A stretch of DNA of 64,000 nucleotides from Pseudomonas sp. PICF141 (lineage in GTDB: Bacteria; Pseudomonadota; Gammaproteobacteria; Pseudomonadales; Pseudomonadaceae), in assembly GCF_002286815.1 (NCBI RefSeq), contig NZ_MUNM01000076.1:62001-126000 (forward strand), given 5' to 3'. Under the pieces are notes generated by a model. It saw only the letters and a program-made list of their open reading frames with translations, searched no databases and had not been told where the DNA came from. The translations under genes and the position numbers were made by a program. Shown here in pieces: positions 8,233 to 19,134 of the stretch (within the stretch, counting starts at the first letter, position 1; each line of letters begins with the position of its first letter).

Positions 8233-9396
8233 CTATTGCGCCAACACTTCGTCCGCCCGGCCGCCCTCTTGCTGGATCACCAGATGAATGAAGTGCAGCT
8301 TGGCAATCACCGCCGGCGGCAGGACGAACGGGTAGAAATCCGGCTGGCCCATGCTGCGTGACAATTCGTTGAGCATACCGGCCAGCTCGATCCATGCGTT
8401 GACGAATGACAGGAACGCCGGGCCACCAGGGTGTTGCGGGTCGTATAACGTGCTGGGCGGAAATGGCTGGTAATCCAACTCCAGTTCCTGCGCTTTCATG
8501 CCAAAGCCCAGGGCAGTGTCCACTGCATCCATCATGTGCAGGTAGTGAGCCCAGGTTTCGGCCCAGTCTTCCCAAGGGTGCATGGTGGCGTAGGCGCTGA
8601 CGTAACAGTGCTGCCAGTCGAGTGGCGCGCCTTGTTGATAATGCCGCTCAAGGGCTTCGGCATAGCTTGCTCGTTCGTCGCCGAACACGTCCCGAAACGG
8701 CTCCAGCCAACGACTGTTGGAGACCAGGCGGTCCCAGTAATAATGCCCGACCTCGTGACGGAAATGCCCGAGCAGCGTGCGATACGGTTCATGCATCTTC
8801 ACGCGGATCTGCTCGCGATGGGCATCGTCGGCTTCCTTGATATCGAGGGTAATCAGACCGTTGGCATGCCCAGTGGTCGGCAGCTTGCCTTCGAGGTCGA
8901 TACCGATGAAGTCGAAGGCCAGACCGATGTCTTCGTCCATGGATTTGGGAATGACGGGCAGGCCCAGGCTGATCAACTGCGCCACCAGACGACGCTTTGC
9001 GATCTCCACCTTATGCCAGCGCTGGTGATTCTCGGGGATCGACAGATCGGGAATGGTGCGATTCAGGCTACAGGCAATGCACAACCCATCGCGATCATTA
9101 GCCGGCAATAGCCAGTTGCACGCCGCTGGGGAATAAAGATTGGCGCAGCGGCGGAACACTCCGGCTTCGGGGTCGGCGTCGAGCAACCAGGTATCCGCTT
9201 GCGGACCGGGCTGCAACGACGACAAGCGACTCTGCAGCGGCTGATAACCCAGCGCCGCCGAACAGGCCAGGCACTGACTGTTGCGAAAGAACAGCGACTG
9301 CCCACAGCGGCAATGCCAGACCTTGCTGTTGCGCGAACGTTCGCCCGTGAAAGGTGCGGCAATACGCGAACTGAGCTGTTCGAAGAAGCGGTACAT
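8233..9396 (-). CDS. Putative zinc-binding metallopeptidase with N-terminal zinc ribbon
   Basis: The 387-residue product has an N-terminal cysteine cluster (C29, C31, C42, C45), a second one (C84, C93, C106, C109), and a catalytic-type HEVGH motif at 214-218. This matches the family annotated as putative zinc-binding metallopeptidases, for which I know no established substrate. I chose the ATG at 9396, with GGGAGAG about eight bases upstream. The frame is open to 9573, but that extension is translated REPIN sequence and is not likely to be protein. No signal peptide is seen, so it is probably cytoplasmic. It lies between ligA and ffs with repeats on both sides, so it is likely a single-gene unit. 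Confidence 0.85.
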   Translation of the reverse strand: MYRFFEQLSSRIAAPFTGERSRNSKVWHCRCGQSLFFRNSQCLACSAALGYQPLQSRLSSLQPGPQADTWLLDADPEAGVFRRCANLYSPAACNWLLPANDRDGLCIACSLNRTIPDLSIPENHQRWHKVEIAKRRLVAQLISLGLPVIPKSMDEDIGLAFDFIGIDLEGKLPTTGHANGLITLDIKEADDAHREQIRVKMHEPYRTLLGHFRHEVGHYYWDRLVSNSRWLEPFRDVFGDERASYAEALERHYQQGAPLDWQHCYVSAYATMHPWEDWAETWAHYLHMMDAVDTALGFGMKAQELELDYQPFPPSTLYDPQHPGGPAFLSFVNAWIELAGMLNELSRSMGQPDFYPFVLPPAVIAKLHFIHLVIQQEGGRADEVLAQ

Positions 9397-9460
9397 GGCG
9401 ATCTCTCCCTGGGGCCCTGCCAAGACTAGATCATTCTCGTACGGTGATCGTTCCCACATT

Positions 9461-9573
9461 GTGGCGAGGGGGCTTGCCCCCGTTGGGCTGCGTAGCAGCC
9501 CCAAAACCAGCAACCGCGATGAGCAGGTTTTGCGACGGCTTCGCCGCCGAACGGGGGCAAGCCCCCTCGCCAC
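9461..9573. repeat. Inverted repeat pair (GTGGCGAGGGGGCTTGCCCC family)
   Basis: The outer arms GTGGCGAGGGGGCTTGCCCC and its reverse complement at 9554-9573 bound a 113-base element between ligA and the metallopeptidase gene. The same core occurs inside the composite element at 28434-28574. Confidence 0.88.
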
Positions 9574-9583
9574 AGGTTTCGCG

Positions 9584-11986
<2,403 letters not shown>

Positions 11987-12006
11987 TCATCTCATCAAGA
12001 TCAAGA

Positions 12007-12089
12007 GATCGCAGCCTCGTTTCACTCGACAGCGCCTACAGGGTTCGCGATTTTCTGTAGGCGCTGTCGAGTGAAACGAGGCTGCGATC
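12007..12089. repeat. Perfect 35-bp inverted repeat (GATCGCAGCCTCG family)
   Basis: Arms 12007-12041 and 12055-12089 are exact reverse complements, beginning GATCGCAGCCTCGTTTCACT. With only 13 bases between them they would form a very stable hairpin in RNA. The element lies between zipA and ligA. A relative occurs at 26214-26308 and more distant forms at 40733 and 47320. Confidence 0.92.
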
Positions 12090-12097
12090 TTTTGACT

Positions 12098-12949
12098 TTA
12101 ACGCTTCTGGGTCAAAGCGCGACGCTCGAACTCGACGATGCGCTGACGGTAGTGCTCAATCGTTTGGGCGGTCAGCACGCTGCGCTGGTCGTCTTTCAGT
12201 TCGCCGTTCAGCTCCTGGGACAGTTTGCGGGCCGCAGCCACCATCACGTCGAAAGCTTGCTTGGGATGACGCGGACCTGGCAGACCAAGGAAGAAGCTCA
12301 CCGCCGGGGTACTGAAATGATCGATATCATCCAGATCGAAGACACCTGGCTTGACCGCGTTGGCCATGGAGAACAGGACTTCGCCGTTACCGGCCATGCT
12401 TTCGTGACGGTGGAAAATGTCCATTTCGCCGAAACGCAGACCGCTTTCCAGAATGTTCTGCAACAGCGCCGGGCCCTTGAAGCCGGCCGGGTCGCGGCAG
12501 ATCACGCTGATCACCAGTACTTCTTCGGCTTGCGGCTGATCTTTCTCGGCCGAGCTGGCAGGCTTGGCGTCATCCGGGAAATCGTTGTCACGGCTGTTGA
12601 AGCTCGGGCCGCCGTCCAGATCCAGGTTGAGGTTCAAGTCACCTTGCGACGGCTCGCCATGGCCACGCTTGCCACGCTTGGAACCTGACTCGCGAGGTTC
12701 ACGGGCAGGCATGCTCACCGACGGCAGGTCATGCTCGTCCAGTTGCGGTTCTTTATGGGTATCCAGTACGCGGGGCGGGCCCAACAGCTCGGCGCTGGTG
12801 TCCTCATCCGGCAAATTGGACAAATTTCGGTCAAGACGGAATTTCAGTTTTCCCTTGCCGCCGCGCATGCGACGCCAGCCATCGAAAAGAATACCGGCAA
12901 TGACAATAATGCCGATGACGATCAGCCACTCGCGCAGACCGATTTCCAT
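12098..12949 (-). CDS. zipA: Cell division protein ZipA
   Basis: ZipA anchors FtsZ to the inner membrane at the septum. The 283-residue protein has an N-terminal membrane anchor ([20 protein letters not shown], residues 5-24) followed by a basic stretch ([17 protein letters not shown]). A charged, Pro/Asp-rich linker runs to about residue 140. The C-terminal FtsZ-binding domain follows (from about [20 protein letters not shown]). It lies between smc and ligA, the usual Pseudomonas order. The ATG at 12949 places the anchor at the extreme N-terminus, as in the family. Confidence 0.95.
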   Translation of the reverse strand: MEIGLREWLIVIGIIVIAGILFDGWRRMRGGKGKLKFRLDRNLSNLPDEDTSAELLGPPRVLDTHKEPQLDEHDLPSVSMPAREPRESGSKRGKRGHGEPSQGDLNLNLDLDGGPSFNSRDNDFPDDAKPASSAEKDQPQAEEVLVISVICRDPAGFKGPALLQNILESGLRFGEMDIFHRHESMAGNGEVLFSMANAVKPGVFDLDDIDHFSTPAVSFFLGLPGPRHPKQAFDVMVAAARKLSQELNGELKDDQRSVLTAQTIEHYRQRIVEFERRALTQKR

Positions 12950-13251
12950 GTAATCCCGTGCCTCTATAAAAAATGCTGAAAAATAAGGGGTTTACATTGT
13001 GCAAACCGCTTTAAAACGTGGCGCCAACTCTATGTTCTGACAGGCGTTTTGCCCACGTATACGAAAAATTGACATTAAACTAGCACGACCAAAGGCAACT
13101 TTACACCGTCTCTCAAAATCGCTGAGCAAATTGTGTCGATTTGCCATCTTCATTCATCAGTCAATGCATGCGCCGCTCAAGCTACCCGTCGCAAGCTTCA
13201 AGCCTCAAGCTGTCCCTTGCAGCTTAAGGCTTGTAGTTTGGGGCCGTGCCG
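12950..13251. other. Intergenic region between smc and zipA with a repeat-derived hairpin
   Basis: The 302 bases hold no gene. Near smc there is a stretch rich in CAAGCTTCAAGC-like words. Within it AAGCCTCAAGCTG (13200-13212) pairs with CAGCTTAAGGCTT (13220-13232) with one mismatch. This may act as the end of the smc transcript although it lacks a clear T run. The remainder should contain the zipA promoter. Confidence 0.55.
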
Positions 13252-16200
13252 CTAGGCGTCCACCATGGCCATCGCCTCCTCCACATCCACTGCCACCAGA
13301 CGCGAACAACCGGGCTCATGCATCGTCACCCCCATCAATTGATCGGCCATTTCCATGGCGATCTTGTTGTGGGTGATGTAGATGAACTGCACCGTCTGCG
13401 ACATTTCCTTGACCAGCCGTGCGTAGCGTCCAACGTTAGCGTCATCCAATGGCGCGTCAACCTCATCGAGCATGCAGAACGGCGCCGGATTCAACTTGAA
13501 GATGGCAAATACCAGGGCCAATGCGGTCAGGGCTTTTTCGCCACCGGAGAGCAAATGGATGGTGCTGTTCTTCTTTCCTGGCGGCTGCGCCATGATCGTT
13601 ACCCCTGTATCGAGTAGATCTTCGCCCGTCAGTTCCAAATACGCGCGTCCTCCACCGAAAACTTTTGGGAAAAGGGCCTGTAAACCGCCATTGATCTGAT
13701 CAAAGGTATCTTTGAAGCGGTTTCGGGTTTCCTTGTCGATCTTGCGAATGACGTTTTCGAGCGTGTCCAGCGCTTCCACCAAATCATCATTCTGGGCATC
13801 CAGATAACGCTTTCGCTCGGATTGTTGCTGGTATTCGTCGATGGCTGCGAGGTTGATCGCGCCCAGGCGCTGAATCCGCGCAGCAATGCGCTCGAGTTCT
13901 TCTTCGGCCTCTTTCTCGTTGGCCCCGGCCAGCAGCGTGGCGAGCACGCCGTTGAGGTCGTAACCGTCTTCGAGCAGTTGATCCTGCAAAGTCTTGCGTC
14001 GTACCGTCAGCGCTTGCCATTCCATGCGCTGCTGCTCGAGCTGGCTGCGAATCAACTGGGATTGCTGCTCGGCCTGATTGCGACGTTTTTCGGCGTCACG
14101 CAATTCGCGGTCGGCATCTTCCATGGCCATTTGCGCGGTCTTGAGTTCTTCGTCAACCGTCATGCGCTTGTCGAGCAGTTCTTCGAGTTTCAGCCGCAGT
14201 TCTTCCAGCGGCGCCTCGCCCTCTTCGAGGTTGAGGCTCAATTGTTCGCGCTTCTCGGTCAGGCGCTCGGACTGCATCTCCAGCCGTTCGAGGGCCTGGC
14301 GAGTGGAATCGTATTGCGCCCTCAGCGAACCGAGGCGTACCGCCAATTGATGCGCATGATCCTTATGCTGCCGGGCTTCCTGACGCACCCGATCGAGGCG
14401 CTCGCGCAGGCTGTCGCGCTGGGCCAACAGCAATTCACGCTGCTCGGTATCCAGCGCCATGCTGTCGAGGGCTTCCTGCAATTGCAGGCGCGCTTCGCCG
14501 ATGTTTTCGTGTTCCAGGGCGCGCTGTTCACTCAACTCGGTGAGTTCTTCATCGAGACGGGTACGGCGCAACGTCAACTGCTCGATCTTGGCTTTGCCGG
14601 CGGACAGCTGGGCTTTTAATTCGCCTTGCTGACGGGCTTCGTCTTGTAGCAGACGGCGCAAATGTTCGCGACCGTTTTCCTGCTGACGCTGTTGCGCCCT
14701 GAGATTCTGAAGTCGGGTTTCCAGGGTTTCGACCGTGGCTTCGCGCTCTTCGCGTTCAAGGCCCAACCGTTGGATTTCCTGACCCCGGGCGAGCACACCG
14801 CTTTCGGCTTCGCTGGCCCGGCGCACACGCAAAAAGTGTCGGCCGACCCAGTAACCGTCGCGGCTGATCAGGCTTTGGCCGGCGGCCAATTGCCCGCGCA
14901 AGGCCAAGGCCTGTTCAAGGCTGTCGACCGGTTTGACCTGCCCCAGCCATGGCGACAAATCTATCTGCGCCTCGACCTTGTCGAGCAAACTGCCGGGCAT
15001 GCGCACGCCATCGCTGGCCGGGCTGAGCAAGCGCAAATCGCCTTGGGCAAAGCCTGCCAGATCGAAATCACCGAAGTCATCCACCAGCACCGCTTGCAGG
15101 TCGGCACCGAGCACGGTTTCTACCGCCAGCTCCCATCCGGCCTCGACCTTAAGGCCTTCGGCCAGACGCGGGCGATCCGCCAGATGCTGTTCGCGCAGCC
15201 ATTGCGCAGTGCCGGTGCCGGGATCGAGCGCGGCTTGCTGCAAGGCTTCCAGCGACGCCAGTCGACCGTTGAGCCGTTGCAAATCCCCTTGGGCTTGCTG
15301 CTGCGCCGAAAGCGCTTGCTGCAACTCCTGACGCAGTTGCTCGAGGCGTTCGACCTGAGCTTCTTCGCTGGCCTGCAAGTCTTCGAGCGTGGCCTCGGAC
15401 GCAGCCAACTGCTCGCTGAGTTCCATGATCGCCGCGTCTTCCGGATCCGCCGAGAGCAACGCACGTTCTTCGCCAAGACGCTTCTGACGATCGGCCAGCC
15501 GTTCCAGGCTGGTTTCCAGCTGCTGGATCCGCGACTGCTGAACTTCGGCCTGACGGCGTGGCTCGGCGGCGGTGAGGTTGAAGGCGTCCCACTGCTCCTG
15601 CCAGCCGTGCATGGTGGTTTCGGATTCTTCCAGTGCGGCAGCGGCTTCTTCGGCGGCGGCGCTGGTGACTTCCTGTTCCGGGGTGAGCATGTCCAGCTCT
15701 TCGCCCAAGGTCAGCAGCAAGGTGCGGTCATGGCCCAGGTGGGACTCGGTTTCCAGTCGCGCGCGCTCGGCTTCTTTCAGGTCGTCTTGTAGCTGACGCA
15801 AACGTTGTTGACCGTGCTGGATGCTCTGCTCGACCCGGGCGATATCACCGCCAACCGAATAGAAACGTCCCTGCACCAGATTGAAGCGCTCGGACAAATC
15901 ATGATGACCGTCGCGCAGGCGTTCAATGGCCGCGTCGGCATTGCGCTGCTCGGCCACCAAGGCTTCGAAGGTGACTTCCTGAGTGCCGATGATTGCTTCG
16001 CGCTGGCCAACCTGTTCGTTCAACGCCTGCCAGCGCAAGGCTGACAGCTGGGCCTTGAGCTGACGCTCCTCGCCCTTGTATTCCTGATATTTCTTGGCGG
16101 CCTCGGCCTGGCGGTGCAAACGCTCCAGCTGACGTTCGAGTTCTTCGCGTAAATCGGTCAGGCGAGCGAGGTTTTCGTGGGTGCGGCGGATACGGTTTTC

Positions 16201-16740
16201 GGTCTCGCGCCGACGTTCCTTGTATTTGGAAATACCGGCGGCTTCTTCGATGAAATTGCGCAGGTCTTCGGGCTTGGACTCGATCAGCTTGGAGATCATG
16301 CCCTGTTCGATGATCGAGTAGCTGCGCGGGCCAAGACCGGTACCGAGGAAGATATCGGTGATATCACGGCGGCGGCATTTGGCGCCGTTAAGGTAGTAAG
16401 TGGTCTGGCTGTCGCGGGTCACTTTGCGGCGAATGGAAATTTCCGCATAGGCCGCCCATTCGCCGAGCAGCGTGCCGTCGGAATTATCGAATACCAGCTC
16501 GATGCTGGCCTGGCTTACCGGTTTACGGCTGGTCGAGCCATTGAAGATGACGTCGGTCATCGATTCGCCGCGCAGGTTCTTGGCCGAGCTCTCGCCCATC
16601 ACCCAACGCACGGCATCGATGATGTTCGACTTGCCGCAACCATTGGGCCCGACCACAGCCGCCATGTTACTGGGGAAGTTCACCGTGGTCGGGTCGACGA
16701 AGGATTTGAACCCCGCCAACTTGATGCACTTGAGCCGCAC
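13252..16740 (-). CDS. smc: Chromosome segregation ATPase SMC
   Basis: SMC organises and segregates the chromosome with ScpA and ScpB. The 1162-residue protein starts with VRLKCIKLAGFKSFVDPTTV and has Walker A GPNGCGKSN at about 32-40. Two long coiled-coil arms flank a hinge domain (about 510-670). The C-terminal head carries the signature LSGGEKALTALA and Walker B FCMLDEVDAPLDD. I chose the GTG at 16740, which gives the family's standard N-terminus; the frame is open further upstream but would run into the preceding gene. That GTG starts two bases after the stop of the upstream GntR gene, so the two are probably co-transcribed and translationally coupled. Confidence 0.97.
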   Translation of the reverse strand: MRLKCIKLAGFKSFVDPTTVNFPSNMAAVVGPNGCGKSNIIDAVRWVMGESSAKNLRGESMTDVIFNGSTSRKPVSQASIELVFDNSDGTLLGEWAAYAEISIRRKVTRDSQTTYYLNGAKCRRRDITDIFLGTGLGPRSYSIIEQGMISKLIESKPEDLRNFIEEAAGISKYKERRRETENRIRRTHENLARLTDLREELERQLERLHRQAEAAKKYQEYKGEERQLKAQLSALRWQALNEQVGQREAIIGTQEVTFEALVAEQRNADAAIERLRDGHHDLSERFNLVQGRFYSVGGDIARVEQSIQHGQQRLRQLQDDLKEAERARLETESHLGHDRTLLLTLGEELDMLTPEQEVTSAAAEEAAAALEESETTMHGWQEQWDAFNLTAAEPRRQAEVQQSRIQQLETSLERLADRQKRLGEERALLSADPEDAAIMELSEQLAASEATLEDLQASEEAQVERLEQLRQELQQALSAQQQAQGDLQRLNGRLASLEALQQAALDPGTGTAQWLREQHLADRPRLAEGLKVEAGWELAVETVLGADLQAVLVDDFGDFDLAGFAQGDLRLLSPASDGVRMPGSLLDKVEAQIDLSPWLGQVKPVDSLEQALALRGQLAAGQSLISRDGYWVGRHFLRVRRASEAESGVLARGQEIQRLGLEREEREATVETLETRLQNLRAQQRQQENGREHLRRLLQDEARQQGELKAQLSAGKAKIEQLTLRRTRLDEELTELSEQRALEHENIGEARLQLQEALDSMALDTEQRELLLAQRDSLRERLDRVRQEARQHKDHAHQLAVRLGSLRAQYDSTRQALERLEMQSERLTEKREQLSLNLEEGEAPLEELRLKLEELLDKRMTVDEELKTAQMAMEDADRELRDAEKRRNQAEQQSQLIRSQLEQQRMEWQALTVRRKTLQDQLLEDGYDLNGVLATLLAGANEKEAEEELERIAARIQRLGAINLAAIDEYQQQSERKRYLDAQNDDLVEALDTLENVIRKIDKETRNRFKDTFDQINGGLQALFPKVFGGGRAYLELTGEDLLDTGVTIMAQPPGKKNSTIHLLSGGEKALTALALVFAIFKLNPAPFCMLDEVDAPLDDANVGRYARLVKEMSQTVQFIYITHNKIAMEMADQLMGVTMHEPGCSRLVAVDVEEAMAMVDA

Positions 16741-16742
16741 GC

Positions 16743-17402
16743 TTAAGCGACCGTCAGGGCAGAAATCACCAGATCGCAACTGCGCTGGGCATACGCCGTC
16801 AGCACCACGCGGATCTGAGGAAGGTCACGAGCCAGCACGGCAGCGAGCAAACGTTCAAACAGCTCGAGGAACTCGCTCATCGAGGCTTTGCGCTGATCCA
16901 GCGCCAGAAAATACGCGCGGCTCATGGCCGGCTGCAGATTCTCGACGGTTTCCTGCAAGTACGGGTTGTTGGCGAACGGATAGGCGGCGCGCATCACGCT
17001 GAAGCTGTCGTCGACGAACGTGCGGATGTCCTGGCGCTCGTAGCTGGCGGTCAGGCGCTGCTGGATCTCCAGGAACGGCGCCATGTCGGCCTGGACGTGC
17101 CAGCCGCTGGCCACGGCATTGCCGAGCAGAATGTACAACTCGCTCATCAGCGTGCACAGGCTCTGCACCTTGTGCGCCGTCAGTTCGGTCACGTGGGCGC
17201 CACGTCGCGGCAAAATCGCGATCAGGTGGCGGCGCTCAAGGATCAGCAAAGCTTCACGGACTGAACCGCGGCTGACATTGAGGGCCAGCGTGACCTTCTG
17301 TTCCTGGATGCGCTCCCCCGGCTTCATTTCGCCGTGAATGATACGTTCGGCGAGGTGGTGAGCGATTTGCTCGGCGAGGCTGTCCGGCGCCTTGAACGTC
17401 AT
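16743..17402 (-). CDS. GntR-family (FadR/FCD subfamily) transcriptional regulator
   Basis: The 219-residue protein has an N-terminal winged helix (about 8-75, with ERIQEQKVTLALNVSRGSVR as the recognition region) and a C-terminal all-helical FCD ligand domain. It is divergent from xdhA, and the 277-base gap between them holds two TGAC-N6-GTCA palindromes, so control of xanthine dehydrogenase expression is likely but inferred. It also lies directly upstream of smc with only two bases between, an odd partnership that Pseudomonas species seem to conserve. The ligand is not known; a purine intermediate is a reasonable guess from context. Confidence 0.9.
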   Translation of the reverse strand: MTFKAPDSLAEQIAHHLAERIIHGEMKPGERIQEQKVTLALNVSRGSVREALLILERRHLIAILPRRGAHVTELTAHKVQSLCTLMSELYILLGNAVASGWHVQADMAPFLEIQQRLTASYERQDIRTFVDDSFSVMRAAYPFANNPYLQETVENLQPAMSRAYFLALDQRKASMSEFLELFERLLAAVLARDLPQIRVVLTAYAQRSCDLVISALTVA

Positions 17403-17489
17403 GGTTGTCCTTCAAACTCTTCGATCTGCACAAGCGGCGCAGTGTAGCGCAATTGATCGGTCATGGCGGAGTGCCCACTCAGCGGTTTT

Positions 17490-17505
17490 TGGCACGATTC
17501 GCGCA
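17490..17505 (+). promoter_or_regulatory. Possible sigma-54 promoter for xdhABC
   Basis: TGGCACGATTCGCGCA has the perfect -24 half TGGCACG and a GC exactly 10 bases after the GG. The -12 half is GCGCA instead of TTGCA, so it is weaker than the nitrate-locus sites. Nitrogen control of purine use would fit. The start of transcription would be near 17516. Confidence 0.5.
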
Positions 17506-17584
17506 AGATTCACGCAAAAGGCAAGCGATCCCGTGAGGGTCAATAATGAAGGAACGAGTCGTTGATCGACAAAATGCAATTTCC

Positions 17585-17621
17585 TGACCTTTAAGTCAGA
17601 AAATCATTGACCGAAAAGTCA
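17585..17621. promoter_or_regulatory. Paired palindromes TGAC-N6-GTCA, candidate GntR operator
   Basis: TGACCTTTAAGTCA (17585-17598) and TGACCGAAAAGTCA (17608-17621) share the same half-sites and are centred 23 bases apart, about two helical turns. They lie between the candidate promoter and xdhA, on the xdhA side of the divergent gntR gene. A repressor bound here could block xdhA transcription. Confidence 0.5.
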
Positions 17622-17679
17622 GACCTGATAAATTCGGCTCATGTCGGTTAACAACAATAATGAGTTTGCGAGGCCTTCC

Positions 17680-19134
17680 GTGATCCAGTTTTTACTCAAC
17701 CAGGAACTCCGTAGCGAGCATGCCCTGGACCCGAACCTGACCGTGCTCAATTACCTGCGCGACCATGTGGGCAAACCCGGCACCAAAGAAGGCTGCGCCA
17801 GCGGTGACTGTGGCGCCTGCACCGTGGTGGTCGGCGAGTTGCTGACGACCGACGATGGCCGCGAACACATTCGCTATCGCAGCCTCAACTCGTGCCTGAC
17901 GTTCGTTTCCTCCCTGCACGGCAAGCAACTGATCAGCGTCGAAGACCTCAAGCACCAGGGCGAGCTGCACAGCGTGCAAAAAGCCATGGTCGAGTGCCAT
18001 GGTTCGCAGTGCGGGTTCTGCACGCCGGGCTTCGTGATGTCGCTGTTTGCGCTGCAAAAGAACAGCGACGCACCCGATTCTCATAAAGCCCACGAAGCCC
18101 TGGCCGGCAATCTCTGCCGCTGCACCGGTTATCGGCCGATCCTGGCCGCTGCCGAGCAATCTTGCTGCGGCAAACAACCTGACCAGTTCGATGCTCGCGA
18201 AGCGGACACTATCGCTCGCCTGAAAGCCATCGCTCCCACCGATATCGGCGAACTCAACAGTGGCGACAAACGCTGCCTGGTGCCGCTGACCGTGGCCGAT
18301 CTGGCGGACCTCTACGATGCTTATCCACAGGCCCGCTTGCTGGCCGGCGGCACCGACCTGGCGCTGGAGGTCACCCAGTTCCACCGCACCTTGCCGGTGA
18401 TGATCTACGTGGGCAACGTCGCTGAAATGAAACGCATCGAACGCTTCGACGATCGCCTGGAAATCGGCGCCGCTACCGCCCTCTCCGATTGCTACGACGC
18501 CTTGAAGGCCGAGTACCCGGATTTCGGTGAATTGCTGCAACGCTTCGCGTCCTTGCAGATTCGCAACCAGGGCACGTTGGGCGGCAACATCGGTAACGCC
18601 TCGCCAATTGGCGACTCACCACCGCTGCTGATCGCCCTCGGCGCGCAGATCGTCCTGTGCAAAGGCGAAACCCGCCGCACCATGGCCCTGGAAGACTACT
18701 TCATCGATTACCGGGTGACCGCGCGTCAGGAAAGCGAGTTCATCGAAAAGATCATTGTTCCACGCGCCAGCGTTGAACAACTGTTCCGCGCCTATAAGGT
18801 ATCCAAGCGTCTGGACGATGACATTTCCGCAGTCTGTGCTGCATTCAACCTGCGCATCGACTCCGGCGTGATCGCTGACGCCCGCGTCGCCTTCGGCGGC
18901 ATGGCGGCCACTCCAAAACGCGCGAAGAACTGCGAAGCCGCGCTGGTTGGCGCACCGTTCAACAGCGCCACCGTCGAACGCGCCTGCGCTGCATTGGCCG
19001 AAGACTTCACGCCGCTCTCGGACTTCCGCGCCAGCAAGGAATACCGCCTGCTCAGCGCGCAGAATCTGCTGCGTAAATACTTCATCGAACTGCAAACACC
19101 GCACATCGAGACTCGGGTGACCGCTTATGTCTAA
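17680..19134 (+). CDS. xdhA: Xanthine dehydrogenase small subunit (FeS/FAD)
   Basis: XdhA carries the electron-transfer part of xanthine dehydrogenase, which oxidises hypoxanthine to xanthine and urate. The N-terminal [2Fe-2S] domain has C39, C44, C47 and C72, and the second cluster has C111, C114, C146 and C148. A FAD-binding domain with LLAGGTDLALEV and GNIGNASPIGDSPP follows, then the CO-dehydrogenase flavoprotein C-terminal domain. I chose the GTG at 17680 with GAGG seven bases upstream, giving MIQFLLNQEL and 484 residues, the family length. An ATG at 17641 would add 13 residues with no family match and no clear ribosome site. It overlaps xdhB by eight bases. Confidence 0.95.
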   Translation: MIQFLLNQELRSEHALDPNLTVLNYLRDHVGKPGTKEGCASGDCGACTVVVGELLTTDDGREHIRYRSLNSCLTFVSSLHGKQLISVEDLKHQGELHSVQKAMVECHGSQCGFCTPGFVMSLFALQKNSDAPDSHKAHEALAGNLCRCTGYRPILAAAEQSCCGKQPDQFDAREADTIARLKAIAPTDIGELNSGDKRCLVPLTVADLADLYDAYPQARLLAGGTDLALEVTQFHRTLPVMIYVGNVAEMKRIERFDDRLEIGAATALSDCYDALKAEYPDFGELLQRFASLQIRNQGTLGGNIGNASPIGDSPPLLIALGAQIVLCKGETRRTMALEDYFIDYRVTARQESEFIEKIIVPRASVEQLFRAYKVSKRLDDDISAVCAAFNLRIDSGVIADARVAFGGMAATPKRAKNCEAALVGAPFNSATVERACAALAEDFTPLSDFRASKEYRLLSAQNLLRKYFIELQTPHIETRVTAYV

